A DNA stretch of 64,000 nt. Source: Micropterus salmoides. Its lineage: Eukaryota; Chordata; Actinopteri; Centrarchiformes; Centrarchidae. This document shows positions 1 through 11,076 of this stretch, in pieces (positions within the stretch are counted from its first letter, which is position 1; each line of letters opens with the position of its first letter). The stretch covers positions 8,868,155 through 8,932,154 of the forward strand of contig NW_024040596.1 of the NCBI RefSeq assembly GCF_014851395.1, read 5' to 3'. The translations under genes were made by a program, and so were the position numbers. Below the pieces are notes generated by a model that saw only the letters and a list, made by a program, of their open reading frames with translations, made no database searches and had not been told where the DNA came from.

Positions 1-155
1 GGTTTCTTAGAACAAAGCTTTCCCCTTTTGTTTGGGTACCACTGACGTGTAATAAATTATATTTCTCAGTTCATCCAAACATGAGATTCCTCCAAAATGA
101 AAATATATCCCTGATAAATATTATTGCCTAAATTCTGGATTTGCTTTTAATACAG

Positions 156-1543
156 GAGAGTCGCCCCCGATTTCAGTGCTTCGAATTCTCATTGTGGGAC
201 CAAAGCAGGTTGGGAAGAGCTCGGCTGGAAACACTATCCTTGGTGATGAAGTCTTTCCTGCTGGACATCCAACGTTACAGTGCACTGAGAGACACGGTGA
301 TGTTCACAAAAAGCGAGTCACTGTGGTTGACACCCCTGGCTGGCATGGGAGATACTGCTCAGAAGATACTCCACGGGAGTTACAACAGAGGATTACCCAG
401 AGTGCATCTCTGTGTGCCCCCAATCCCCATGCTGTCCTCGTGGTGGTACGCAGCGATGAGACTTTTACTGAAACCGACAGGTTGAATGTGGAGGAACACT
501 TGAGCTTACTTGGATTTTGGGGGTGGACTCGAATCATTGTGTTGTTCACCTGGGGAGACAAACTGGGAGTCACTCCCATTGAGGAGCACATTGAGAAATG
601 GCCTGCTCTTCAGTGGTTGGTGGACAAATGTGGAAATAGGTATCATGTTTTTGATAACTCAAACAAAGTTGAAGACATTCAGGTTAGAGAACTGCTGTCA
701 AAGATTGAGGAAACAGAAGTGGGGAATGATACTGGACACTGGTTGCAGAGTTTTATGAAACTCAAAGAAAGCAACAGGAAGCTGGATCAAAACTCCAAAA
801 AGTTTGCCATACAGCTCAAAAGGGCAAGGATGGACAATAATCTCCTGAGGCAAACAGTCAATGAGAAGGAGAGGATAGTAGAGGGCATGGCTAAGACAGC
901 CAAAGGGAAAAATGAGCAGATTGAAGCTCTGAAGGCGTCGAGGGAAAGGGAGATAGAAGAGAGGAAAAATAAAGACTACGAACAAGAGATTGGCAGAAGA
1001 TTAGTGGAGGCTGAGAGGGAGAACAAGCAGCTCAAACAAGTCATTATAGGAAAAGACAGAATGATAACAAGCCTCAGAGAAAGATGTGCGCTGAAAGATG
1101 GTGTGGTTAAAACTACAAAGCAAAGCAGTGAGGTTGAAAAGGAAGTGCAAAAAGAAAGAATAAAAGAACAAGAACGAGAGGCAGCAGGCATTATGAAAAA
1201 ATGTGAGAAGAAAGATAAAGAGCTGGACCAAATGCTGATGAATCACAAAATAAAAGCAAAAGAGCTTAAAGAGACGATTGAACAGCTGAAGAAAGAAAAT
1301 GACGATACAAAGAAGGCATTGAAAGCCACAATCAAAGGGATGCAGAGGCACAATCAAAAAAACGAAACCAGTAGAACCAATAAGATGAACACTGTGCATA
1401 ACCACCACAGGAAAACAATCACGGACCTCAAGATGGAGTTAGGCCGACAACAAAAATGGGTGTTCACAGTACCATTGAGCCACCGTGGAGACACCGTTAA
1501 ACCCAGTGAGTACGAACTAATCCACAGCATAAATCCAGAGTGA
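156..1543 (+). CDS. GIMAP/AIG1-family GTPase, large 3' coding exon (5' end outside window)
   Basis: This exon encodes an AIG1-type GTPase, a family of immune-associated guanine nucleotide-binding proteins that act at membranes in lymphoid cells. It follows a splice acceptor (tacag, ending at 155), so it lacks its own ATG; upstream exons lie before the window. Counting from the GTG at 176, G1 is GPKQVGKSS (residues 8-16), G3 is DTPGW (52-56), G4 is TWGD (125-128) and G5 is near DNSNK (160-164). The AIG1 conserved box lies between G3 and G4. From about residue 190 to 430 the protein is a Lys/Glu-rich coiled coil, typical of long fish GIMAP-like proteins. The frame is open to TGA at 1541-1543. 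A strong donor (CCA|gtgagt) at 1505/1506 would instead splice in frame to the exon at 1631. Family assignment is firm; the exact orthologue is not determined. Confidence 0.88.
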
Positions 1544-1630
1544 AACGATCTGGTGTAGTTTAAAAGATGAATATCCTTTAATTGACTGTAACCTTCCAAG
1601 TAAATGTCATTAACCTTTTTCAAGTTACAG

Positions 1631-1686
1631 AGACAGAACAGACAAGGCTGGTAGTTTTGGACCATGAGATCGTGCTACACGAAAAG
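1631..1686 (+). CDS. Small alternative exon of the GIMAP-like gene
   Basis: A 56-bp stretch lies between a polypyrimidine/ag acceptor (ends 1630) and a strong donor, AAG|gtgagt (1687). If the preceding exon ends at the gtgagt donor after 1505 (phase 1), this exon reads in frame for 19 codons (KTEQTRLVVLDHEIVLHEK) and ends in phase 0. That matches the phase of the open exon at 3106. Three phase-compatible splice sites in a row make chance unlikely. No transcript evidence is available. Confidence 0.6.
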
Positions 1687-3105
1687 GTGAGTGAAAATAG
1701 CTGAGTTCACCATTTTTGCAAAATAATTAATAAACCCAAACAGATCAATTAAATCTTTGCTGGAAATTGCATTAGGTGATTGATGCAACACACGTTACTT
1801 CTGTTAAACTGGTTTTTAATTATGTCACAAAGCCCAACTTTATTAATTTTAACAGGAGAAGTTAATTTTCTAAAGCCAGTCAATCTGGAGTTACCATTAA
1901 CTACACCATACTGATAAGACCTGTGTTCTGGGGGGTTTCCTCCCCTGCATATCACAGAGATGTATCTGGGGAGCGAGAATGTATTCAGCAAATTTCATGG
2001 TAGTTTGCTTTTCAAATCTACATATACTGTATATGCACGACTGGTAATTTCAGCCCAACTGTGGTGCAACAGAAAATCTCGAAGCCATAAATATCCACCA
2101 CATGTTTCAATTGAATTTGGAATTCTTCACAACTCTCTTTACCAAATTACACGATAATCCCTCCAATAGCTGTAAAGATATTTCAACTTTATTTCCATTT
2201 ATCTTTTGTTATATTTAAGTCTGACTGTCCTTGGGTTTATTTAAAAAAAAAAAACAGATTCTTCTAGGAACATGAGATAATAAGTTGACCCAATACAGAC
2301 AACAACCATGTACCAACATGTCAATTTAAATATTCTCACTACATATAACAGAAGCACATATTTTAATCAGCTCCTGTAAGGTCAAGGTCCAATGTATTTA
2401 TAGTGCACTTTAAAAACAAACAAGGTTTGTGCCAAAGTACTTTCAACAAACGCAACTGAGCAGAAAGATATTATCACAAGACATAGGTACTTAAATACAC
2501 ACACATATACACATATACGCGTGCCTACAGACATTCCTGTATATCAATGTAAAATGCAAATCATGTCAAGAACCATTGCAGGGAAAGATAAAAGTCTAGC
2601 TTCAGCATTCTGTACCAGTTGTAACAGAGGCCTGGTTGATACCAAAATATTGGATGGAACAGTATGATATCTGTATTATTTTTATTTTATTGTAGAAAGA
2701 TGTTAGCACATCCCCTCCTTTAATATCATCAAGACATTTTGAAACCGTAATGGGTCTGATTGGGTCATTGGGTTGGATGGTACAGCGTGCCATCTGCATA
2801 ACAGTGAAATTAGATATCGTGATTCTGGTACAAGGGAGTCGTAGATTAACTTAGGCTTTTCAAAAATGTTAATGCTGTAAAGGAATGGTAGCATCTGTTG
2901 GAGGACTACTTTCTACTCACGAAGGACTAAAGTTATTTGGTGTTAGTGGATCAATGCTTGTTTTTTTTAAGAACGGGTTGGGTTGAACAGTTATACCTTA
3001 TGTGGAGTGGCAATAGTGTTTTAATTTTATATTGCTGAATGGTGGGGTAGTAGTAGTAGATAGTATATTCATACAGTGATTCTTATTTTCATTCTGGTTC
3101 CATAG

Positions 3106-3327
3106 AGGGAGACTGCAGACCAAGAGTGGCAACTTGATTCTGACTGGACTCTGTCATGGCTGAGGGCTGGAGGTGCTGCGCTGGGAGCTGCAGTTGGGGC
3201 CCTTGCTGGCTCCTCCCGGGTGGCTACAAGGTTGTGCACCAGATCAGCTGTTGGGGCTGCGGCCGGGACTCTGCTGGGCAGCTTACTGGTCCAGGGAGCC
3301 AGGCCCCAGCAGAGGAAAACCGAATAA
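3106..3327 (+). CDS. Alternative last exon of the GIMAP-like gene: glycine/alanine-rich hydrophobic tail
   Basis: The exon follows an acceptor (ggttccatag, ends 3105) and is open for 73 codons to TAA at 3325-3327. It starts RETADQEWQLDSDW and then carries two hydrophobic Gly/Ala segments, GGAALGAAVGALAGSS and SAVGAAAGTLLGSLLV, separated by a short Arg-containing linker (VATRLCTR). It ends in a basic tail, ARPQQRKTE. The local GC content is far above its AT-rich surroundings, as expected for an exon. The Gly-xxx-Gly/Ala spacing suggests a membrane hairpin or anchor. Membrane anchoring through the C-terminus is known for some GIMAPs; its use here is inferred. It could instead belong to a different gene, but the phase agreement with 1631-1686 favours one transcript. 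Confidence 0.6.
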   Translation, partial: RETADQEWQLDSDWTLSWLRAGGAALGAAVGALAGSSRVATRLCTRSAVGAAAGTLLGSLLVQGARPQQRKTE

Positions 3328-4440
3328 TCCACTAACAGCAAGTGAACTTCTACCATAAGACATAAAATGCCTTTTAAGGCATCATGGACATAAAATTCCT
3401 TATAACAAGGAGAGCATCTGGATAATGCTTGGGAGGAAGAACATCTATAACCACCATAAATCAATGCACATATACAGGAGCATGTGCACTTGTTGACTAT
3501 ACAAGGAGCTCACTTAGCTAATCTGTCCATCTATCTGTGAATACTGTAGTTTTTGTTCAGATTTTGTAAACCCAGAAATGTTTGGAAATGATTTAACTAA
3601 CAACAGCAGTTCACACATTTTAAAACCTCTAATGTTGTCTTCACACTCACTTCAACCAAGCACTATCTCTTCTTTTCAGTTGGTTTTGTTATTTTACTGT
3701 GCAGTTACATAACATTGCAAAGTACAACAACAGATCCTCTTATTATTTTTCCAGTCTATAATACAGAATTTGATGCAGTGTGGAATCATGACTGGTTCAG
3801 TTGTCTCTCTGTTCATATTAAATCTAGACTGCTAAAGGATCTGATCAAAGATTGCGGGTCTAAGGCTTGAGTCAAGTTTTCAAACTGTGTACACCAAAAG
3901 TCAAATTGTGTATACCTTGTCTCGTAATATTACAGTAGACCAATCTCTTATTTTAGTTGAATAACTTCAGCGTTCATCGTTTTCCCATCAAAAAGAAGAT
4001 TTATAATCCTATGGGCTTGAATAAACAGGTTAAAGAACTCTTTTTTTCCCTCAGTCAGTCAGATTGTTTAATCAGAGTTTGGGTTCTCAGTAGTTCCCAG
4101 TGTTCTTGTGTAGACTTGTGTAGGGAGTGATTAAACTGATATCAGTGGAGCCACTTCATCCTCAGAAGAGGTCTGAGCAGATAAATAAATGAAAACATCT
4201 GTGTGGGTGTACTGTGTTCGTCCTTGTGATGACATTGAAGGATTCTAAACCTTTAAGGCGTAGCTTTAGTTGGCAAATCTGCATTAATGGAGATAAATAT
4301 GAACTCAATGAACTCAACGTTTTACGCATCAAAATCAGAGAGACGCAGCTCTGGCATTCTTTCTGTTGAACAAATATGTTGTGTGTCGAAGTTGCTTGAT
4401 GTTTAGCTGTGTTAGCAAAGTTGTTGATGTTTTTGATCAC

Positions 4441-4850
4441 CTGTAATATAATCAGAATCAGAATCAGTTTTATTGCCAGGTATGTGTACACATATGAGGA
4501 ATTTGACTCAGGATTGTACATTGCTCACGATGTGCTTACTTATACAATAATAAAATAAAATCAGGCACAAACTACAGAGTAGACAACACTAATATACACA
4601 CTATGAACAAAACAACATAGACATATTGACAAATAGTGCAGTAATCAGAGTGCAAAGGATGCAAGAGTAAACTATTGTCATTATGTACATGTTGAAGGTG
4701 GATATGATATACAGGCATACATGTACCCATGTACACAGTGTGATGGAGCATAGTGCAAAGGATGCTGGAAAAATAAGACAAGACCTACGACCTTATGACC
4801 TGAGGTGGGTGTATTGGTATACAGTATATACAATAATCATAATCATAACA
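4441..4850 (-). repeat. Interspersed repeat insertion (retroposon 3'-end type)
   Basis: The stretch begins with repeated aatcag units followed by ttttattgccaggtatgtg, a configuration common in fish genomes as the reversed 3' end of a LINE-type retroposon. It is absent at the matching place in copy B of the duplication (near 17270), so it inserted after the duplication or was lost from B. The family name is uncertain. Confidence 0.45.
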
Positions 4851-6040
4851 AATGCACGGGTATAGCTGTCCTTATTTACAAGAGCAGTAAATTAATTAAC
4901 ATTAATGAATAAATTAATAACATTAATTTACTTTGAAACGGTACCAAATCACAAACAAATACCATTAAGTTACTCTGTAAACACCCATCACATCACAGGT
5001 CACTTATTAAAACTTGAAGTTGGGTGGAGTATGCCAGAATTACATGAAGTCATCAGACTTCACAAACTAATAAAAATTAAAACTGCAAGCAGCGTGGAAC
5101 AGACCCTCGACCCCCACACTGCAGTTATCAAACATTAAATGTGACAAATATCTGACAATGTGTGGTCAAAGTGCTACAGTTACTTATTTAAAAACATTGA
5201 ATCTGTTAGCAGGCTTACTCATTTTGAAAGATTGTAAATGTGTCACCAAAAGTAGAATAATAGTAATCTTACCAAAAAACAATAGGTTTCTTGCACTTTC
5301 AGTGGCAGGGACGGTTGGGCCCTGGCAACTACTAGGAGGGACAAAGAGAAGTCATTCCATCACACACTTTACACACCTATATGGACTTTAGAAAGAGAAA
5401 ACACCAGTGTGGGTGAAACATGGGTCTATAGGGTTGTTAAGTATAACATATTACAGAAGAAACTTAGTAATCACATCTATCCGAGTCACTATAAGCAGCT
5501 TATTATTATAACCATTTTTTCTATTTTACTTTACTTGTCATGCAGATTACCATCATATTGATATTTGTATATTATTACAAGAATATAAAGAAATGAAATT
5601 AACTGCTTTGCTATTTACAAAATTTCGAAATACAGGACGCTACAGATGTTCTAACCGTTTTTCAAGTTAATGTACAATTCAGTTACTCTACTGTGTATAA
5701 TTCAAATACAGTACAGTGCTGTATATAAATATAGCTTACTGTAGTTAAAATTATGATTAGGCCGAAGCCTAAAACAAATACAGTACAAATACAGTAATGT
5801 CAGTAGTGCAAACAGGCTACTAAGCCACAGCTGGGTGGTGGTTTTAGTGCATTTATACATTTTTAACACCCTTTGTTAATCAAACATAAAAAACATATAC
5901 TGAGGGCCTGTATTTATCCGTCATGTCCAGACAACAGATTGGGTCATTCTGCATACATTTTCTGGAAAACCTTAAAACAGAGATCATACATATATCTTAA
6001 AGCAAAAACGCTTTTATTATTGTTTTCCTATTAAATTGAA

Positions 6041-6988
6041 CTAGAGATTAAACTTAATGGAAAAGTAATTTTCAGTATAAACTAAGTCAAGAATTCTGTT
6101 CGTATTTGGTCAGTTTAAATCCATATATTAGAGGATTAATAACAGGAGGAATCAGCAGTAATTCTATATGGATGAAGTTTTGAAAGCTTTGAGGTAAATC
6201 TGTGGAACCAAATCGCATATGCATCAAATCAAAAAGTACTACAACCAAGAAAGTGACTAGAGAGGTAAAATGAGGCACACATGTCTGCATAAACTTCACC
6301 CTGTCATCTTTGGACCTCACACAAGTTCTAATAAGATGCATATAAGTCCAAAATATGAAAAGGCCATGAGACACATACATGAAAATTATGGTATATGTAA
6401 CTACATTGTTTGAGAAAGTGTCAGCTTCAGGGCAAGCAAGTTTAACAATCATCCAGTTGACACAAAATAGTCTGTGAATATATGTACTACATAACTTTAG
6501 TCTTGAAGTGAGCACAATATTTATGGAGGAAATGCAGAAAGGTGTCATCCAGGAGAAACATACCAGCAGAGACAACCTCCACTTTGTCATGAAAGAGTGG
6601 TAGTGCAGTGGTCGACATATAGCCAGATATCTGTCATAAGCCATAACTGCTAAAATTGACAAATCACAGCAAAGAAATGAGTGTATGATAAAAGCCTGTA
6701 TAAAGCATCCTTCATATGAGATTTCTTGAGAAGAGGACAGCAGATCTAAGAGGAATTTGGGGTAGAAACCTGTGGTTCCTTGAAGTCCATTCATGCAAAA
6801 ACTGCACAATAAGATGTACATAGGTTCATGCATGTTTTCATCTAAGATTATGATCATGATGACAGAGATATTTAAAAACAAAACCACACAATAATACAGT
6901 AAAGTGAGTGAAAAATAGAAATTCTGTAATTTAGTGTCTCATCTATCCCTGAGAGAGTGAAAATTCTTACAACAGAAACATTAGTCAT
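6041..6988 (-). pseudogene. Olfactory receptor pseudogene 1 (frameshifted)
   Basis: This is a teleost odorant receptor of the same subfamily as the intact gene at 23403-24341. The ATG at 6988-6986 opens MTNVSVVRIFTLSG, but a run of five A at 6911-6915 (six in copy 2) shifts the frame in TM1. The remaining long frame (6887-6087) covers TM1 to TM7 with MAYDRYLAIC after TM3, the KFMQTCVPHF stretch before TM6 and PPVINPLIYG in TM7. Two further one-base deletions near 6099-6110, in T runs, change the C-terminal tail; the homologous stop would be at 6043-6041. All disruptions are homopolymer length changes, so consensus error is a real alternative to decay. Confidence 0.85.
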
Positions 6989-7316
6989 GATTAGAAAACA
7001 AATCGTTCTACCTGTCTACCAGTGTTACAACATACAGAAGCAGGTTACAAAGTAGTATGTGCAGTCTGTTCTGCCTCTGGTTCTCTCCACACTATCTATA
7101 AATAACATCTTTGACTGTGACAACACAACATTGGGAATTCAGTTGGTCCAGTAAAACATGGGGAGAAGTAATCAAAACAATTAAGAAGATAATTTGCCCA
7201 GCATAAAAAAATCATAATCTTTGGATCATCTGTCAACAAATCTGCAGTTACATTGCAAAGGCAACATTTGCATGAAATTATGGCTATTATTTTCATAATA
7301 GCTTATTTCACTATTG

Positions 7317-7440
7317 CCATCAGTTCTTTTAGACTTGTCTGCAGTCTTTGACACTGACGATCATACTGTTGTAATTGATCGGCTATGAAAATGGTTCAGG
7401 GTATCTGGTGTAGCTTTCCTGGGTCCCAGACTGAAGCATT
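7317..7440 (+). repeat. L2-like LINE reverse-transcriptase fragment (copy A)
   Basis: In one frame the sequence reads VLLDLSAVFDTDDHTV, the palm motif-A region of L2/CR1-group reverse transcriptases, followed by degenerate LINE-like sequence. The same fragment occurs in copy B (19207-19345), so this insertion predates the segmental duplication. Confidence 0.65.
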
Positions 7441-7689
7441 TTAGTATTTCATAAAATTACTAAACAGAAATGTATCTTGTAACAATGAGATAAAACATCT
7501 TAATTAAAGTCCTAGTCTCCATGACTCCCAATTTACATTGTTCATTACAACATCCAGTAAGTTTTTTTTCACCAGAAAAAATCCAGTAATTTGATGTGTA
7601 AATTCTTAGAGCATCTCTTTCCTGCCGCACCTAGTTTTGTGGAAATTCATGAATAGCCAACTGGCTGTCATAGATTCAACCATTTCTGT

Positions 7690-8860
7690 CATAGGTTTTT
7701 GTCATAGAAGCCTTCATGACAGGACGAGATGGTGGCAATGTAGGTTTTGACCGTACTGAACGCCAGACCCCCGTCCATGAGCAGCTTGAAGAACGACAGC
7801 ACCCCTGGCTAACCCACTCTCTCAAGAGAGAGAGGAGTCCAGCACCACACCCAGATAGGTGAGCCTCTGAGAGGAGAGAGGAGCGCTCTTCTTCCATTTC
7901 ACCGTTAAACCCAGGTGAGACAGGTGTGCTATGAGCTTGGCTGTCTGCACCACCGCCTCGTCCTGAGAAGAAAAGCGCAGGAACTTCCTGTGTTCGAGGA
8001 TGTCAGGAACGTGAAAGTATGTGTCCTTCAGGTCGATGGAGGGGAGCCAGTCTCCCTGACGCACACACTCCAACACCTGTTTTACTGTCAACATGCAAAA
8101 AGGTCTCTCCATAATCACTTTGTTGAACAGTGATAGATCCAGGATGGGCCTTACACCCTCCATTTTCTTTCTGTGGCATGGGAGGCCTGGCAGGCAGTGA
8201 CCTCCATGCTCCACCGAACAGGAGAGCTTAGCTCCTGGCGGGGGGAAGGAGGGTCATGGCGCTCCCTGCTGCATGTTGGGCCTTTGTGAGTCAATCTGAA
8301 GTCAAGGCGAAGCCACCGGGAAGCGAGCCAATATTCATTCACGCTCCGCCGCTTGGGTGGGTGCGAGCCACATTGTGAGACACCTTCACACACAGTCAGA
8401 TGGGTCTGTTTGTGTGTGCCAGGAGGGACCACACGAGGCAGTGTAGTCGCCCTTGTGGGTCCACAGCCGTACCGCATTCCTGGTGGGGGAAGGAAGGCAA
8501 AGGCAGACATAGCCGCTAGGGTCCGCACGAGGTGGTGCATCCACACTTGTGGGCTCATTACCATGCCACTCCCCAGGCTCATCTCCGTTGGGAAGAGGAG
8601 GGGGAGGACAGTGTTGGCATACATGTGGGCCGAGGCCAGCCACCTGACCATGTCAGGGATGGGGGCAAGGAGAGAGAGAATGTGCAGCTTTGCAGCAAGC
8701 CCAAGGTGTTTGTTAGTTGTTCGGGTTGAGCGGGGAGCCGCTGCGAAGGCTTCGTCCAGAGGGAAGCCGGCGTGCTGCAGTCTGAGGCACATCTCGCATC
8801 GGGGATGGAGGTCCCCTGACAGGACGAAATCACGGATTTTTGCTTGTTGCTTGCCCTGTT
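7690..8860 (-). mobile_element. DIRS-like tyrosine-recombinase retrotransposon remnant
   Basis: Read on the minus strand, the element runs gag-like to RT to recombinase. The gag-like part (about 8850-8214) has DLHPRCEMCLRL. The RT part (8214-7822) shows RPILDLSLFNK, DWLPSIDLKDTYFH and HRKFLRF, then jumps to VVQTAKLIAHLSHLGLTV, so the catalytic YLDD block is deleted. A different frame then carries STVKTYIATISSCHEGF, resembling the start of the DIRS tyrosine recombinase. The recombinase is cut off near 7690. Order and motifs match fish DIRS1-type elements as I know them. The copy is inactive. It appears to be inserted in the LINE whose next piece is at 8861. Confidence 0.75.
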
Positions 8861-8975
8861 CTTCACTCAATATAGTTTTCCCAAATGTCAATAGTATTTG
8901 AAAATGATGAGTTCCTATTGTATATCTGGCCAAAAAATCCCACTCTCCAACCCTTGCTAGTTCACTGGATGCTAT
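8861..8975 (-). mobile_element. I/Nimb-like LINE fragment: end of the endonuclease domain
   Basis: The minus strand reads SSELARVGEWDFLARYTIG followed by THHFQILLTFGK. This resembles the C-terminal part of an AP-endonuclease domain, where SDHxP is usual (here THHFQ). It continues the LINE pieces at 9445-9640 and 10035-10440. Confidence 0.55.
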
Positions 8976-9437
8976 TGTTGTAGTATCTGTCTTGATACCA
9001 CTTTTTGATGGTCTTGGTCTCTTTTGATGGCCACATTTGTATTCGGTTTGTCTTGGTCTCGGACACTAACGACTAGGGATTTTATTTCATGACCAGTCAA
9101 GATCATAAATTTGCAAAGAACAATAAATTGCTTATGCATTGTCTAATTTAATTGTTAACATCATAATTTTTATTGGATGTAAAACGTATTCCTTCAAATG
9201 CAACCAATAACTTTAAAATGTGTTGTCGCCCGTCACGTGTGGAATGAAGATGCTTTCATTGATTTCAGCTCTTTGTGTTTGTATGTGGGTGTTTAAATGG
9301 GAATGTGGATTTTTAAGATCAATTTGAGAAGTACCTATTATCTCGTTCCACATTTTATTGTGTGTCATGTAATGTGGGGAACTGGTCTTGGTCTTGACTT
9401 GGTCTCGGTTTGGGTGGTCTTGACTACAACACTACTG
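8976..9437. mobile_element. Non-autonomous DNA element with 'tgttgtagt' inverted ends
   Basis: The left end has tgttgtagtatctgtcttga and the right end gtcttgactacaacac, which are inverted relatives. The interior carries repeated 'cttggtctc' words. Flanks on both sides contain ctggatgcta, which looks like a target duplication made when it inserted into the LINE. No coding sequence was seen. The family is not assigned. Confidence 0.55.
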
Positions 9438-9444
9438 GATGCTA

Positions 9445-9640
9445 ATGCTAAGTCTATGTCTGAGACACAATCTCCACCTGTCCATAAATTCCTCTATAGT
9501 GTTCCCATTATCATCCTTTATTCTACTACCCCAAGGAGGGTTGTGGGAGATAAAATCCCCCCACCCAAATGATCTGGTTCCCTATTTGTTCCATAACCCT
9601 CTCCAACTCATTTAAATTTATTTGTAAACAAGGATTATAA
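9445..9640 (-). mobile_element. I/Nimb-like LINE fragment: middle of the endonuclease domain
   Basis: The minus strand reads VNFYNPCLQINLNELERVME and then NQIIWVGGF, matching the 'IIxxGDFN' region of LINE endonucleases with the Asp replaced by Gly. It continues with TIEEFMDRW toward the MITE at 8976-9437. Frameshifted and inactive. Confidence 0.6.
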
Positions 9641-10034
9641 AAGTTTACTATAATAATAATAATAATAATAATACATTTTATTTATAACGCACTTTTCATC
9701 AAAAGATTTCAAAGTGCTACAAGTTAGAAACAAAAATGAGCAGTTCTTTAGAAAACATCTAACATCAAACAACAAACATCTAAAGGGGACCAAAAGCTTT
9801 GCTAAACAGAAATGTCTTAAGGCCTTTTTTAAAACAGTCAGTGGATTGAGGTGCCCTTAAGGTGTCAGGGAGGGCATTCCACAGATGTGGGGCAGCAGCA
9901 CAAAATGCCCTATCTCCCGTTGTCCTGAGTCTGGTTCTGGGTAGGTGGAGGAGGTTTGAGTGAGTGGAGTGAAGGGAACGGGTTGTGTTTCCCAATGAGA
10001 AGTGTGCTGTCCCTATATCTTTACTATAACACAT
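9641..10034 (-). mobile_element. 5'-truncated L2-like LINE 3' end
   Basis: The minus-strand frame 10034-9780 encodes GDRAFCAAAPHLWNALPDTL and FKKGLKTFLF, the conserved C-terminus of L2-group ORF2 proteins. It is followed by a 3' UTR ending gcgttataaataaaatgtatt and a short (ATT)n tail at about 9652-9672. The copy sits inside the I/Nimb-like LINE, splitting its endonuclease domain. Confidence 0.75.
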
Positions 10035-10440
10035 TCTAGTTTGGACTTGATCTGTACTTTCTGGTACTGTACATCTGATCTTATAAATGTTGCATGCCCT
10101 CCTCCTGATTTTCCGTTTTGATCATATCTGACACTTTCGTATCCAGGAATCACAAAATCCAAGCATGGTTTAAGCCAAGTTTCATCACCTCTGGTAAATC
10201 TTTAAATTCGTCTACAAATATCTTAAATTCCTGCCCGTTAGCCACCAAACTCCGTGCATTCCATTGTGTCTTTCTGCAGCATCCACCACAACTTTAATAA
10301 TGTCAGATCTTCTGGACTGGTCTCTAGCTACCCACAGAACATCTACCATGAATGCCAGGAACGACTGGGTTCCCACGATCTGCTTAGCTTTCTCCTTAAC
10401 TGGAGGGAGATCAGAGGTTCCCCCGTTCCCCTCACTTAAA
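10035..10440 (-). mobile_element. I/Nimb-like LINE fragment: end of ORF1 and start of the ORF2 endonuclease
   Basis: The minus strand reads FLAFMVDVLWVARDQ near the end of an ORF1-like frame. It then gives WNARSLVANGQEFKIFVDEF, the start of an endonuclease-reverse transcriptase ORF2 (WNxRSL is typical). The next part, up to the L2 insertion, contains GGGHATFIRSDVQYQ-like sequence. Stops and frameshifts interrupt it. Confidence 0.65.
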
Positions 10441-11076
10441 CAGCTCTAACATGATCCTCACACCCCGACTAAGGATTTACATAGTCGAATCAGAATCATC
10501 AAGCCCTGCCTATAGTCAACCGATAGTCGAATCATGTGTGTTTTTGTGCACGGCGATTGCAAGCGGGGGTTGGGGTGGGTAACACATGGTAGCTCTGCTT
10601 TAATCTTGAGAAGCTACAGAGCTGCAGTCTCTATTCATTCAGCTTACACTGTAAATTTCCAGCTTTCTAGCTAGGCTTCTTGAAGACCCTTTTCTCTCTC
10701 TCTCTCTCCCGGTCTTGTGTGAGTTTTGCATGCATGCTGTGCTGCCGACAACTAAATGCACATTGCGGTTCCTCACGGGTCTATTTCAAGTAGCCGGCTA
10801 TTTAAAAACAATATACTATTCTTTGTGTGGTTCATCAACGGTGATAAATTATCTGAAAGTCCAGCGAGGTGTGGATAACTCAGCACAACACCAGTTGCTG
10901 GGGCTCTGTCTCTTCAGCATTTAACTTCATCATCCTGACATTGAGTAAAATCATGGCTTCCTCCACACAATTTACACCTTTTATTTTCTCCGCTTGCTGC
11001 TGCTACGTGCCTATAGCGCTGACCATTGTAACAGCACAGCGGTGGACGGATGTATTATCTCACTGGAAAGCTCATA
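10441..11076. other. Unassigned repeat-like interval between a LINE piece and a Tc1 element
   Basis: It contains ctaaggatttacatagtcga and a later 'atagtcgaatca' repeat, reminiscent of fish hAT-type termini, then about 500 bp without coding signal. It separates two pieces of the same LINE, so it is probably inserted DNA. No firm family assignment. Confidence 0.35.

Larger units (their letters stand above)
1699..7679. repeat. Segmental duplication, copy A (contains OR pseudogene 1)
   Basis: By eye this block aligns with 15985-20852: the flank at 1699-2075 matches 15985-16350, 3597-7560 matches 16350-19590, and 7610-7679 matches 20775-20852. Copy A has extra sequence at 2076-3596 (which includes the GIMAP tail exon) and a repeat insertion at about 4441-4850. 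Copy B has a Rex3-like insertion at 19386 and about 1.1 kb at 19.6-20.8 kb that copy A lacks. The duplication starts just after the GIMAP donor at 1687, inside that intron. Confidence 0.8.

Noticed and set aside
7097..7104. TATAAATA upstream of the OR genes as a TATA box
   Set aside because: The motif reads as a TATA box on the plus strand, whereas the receptors are on the minus strand; only the conservation of the whole block is reported.
8353..8901. 182-codon plus-strand open frame
   Set aside because: It is the antisense shadow of the DIRS gag/RT region, which has recognisable motifs on the minus strand.
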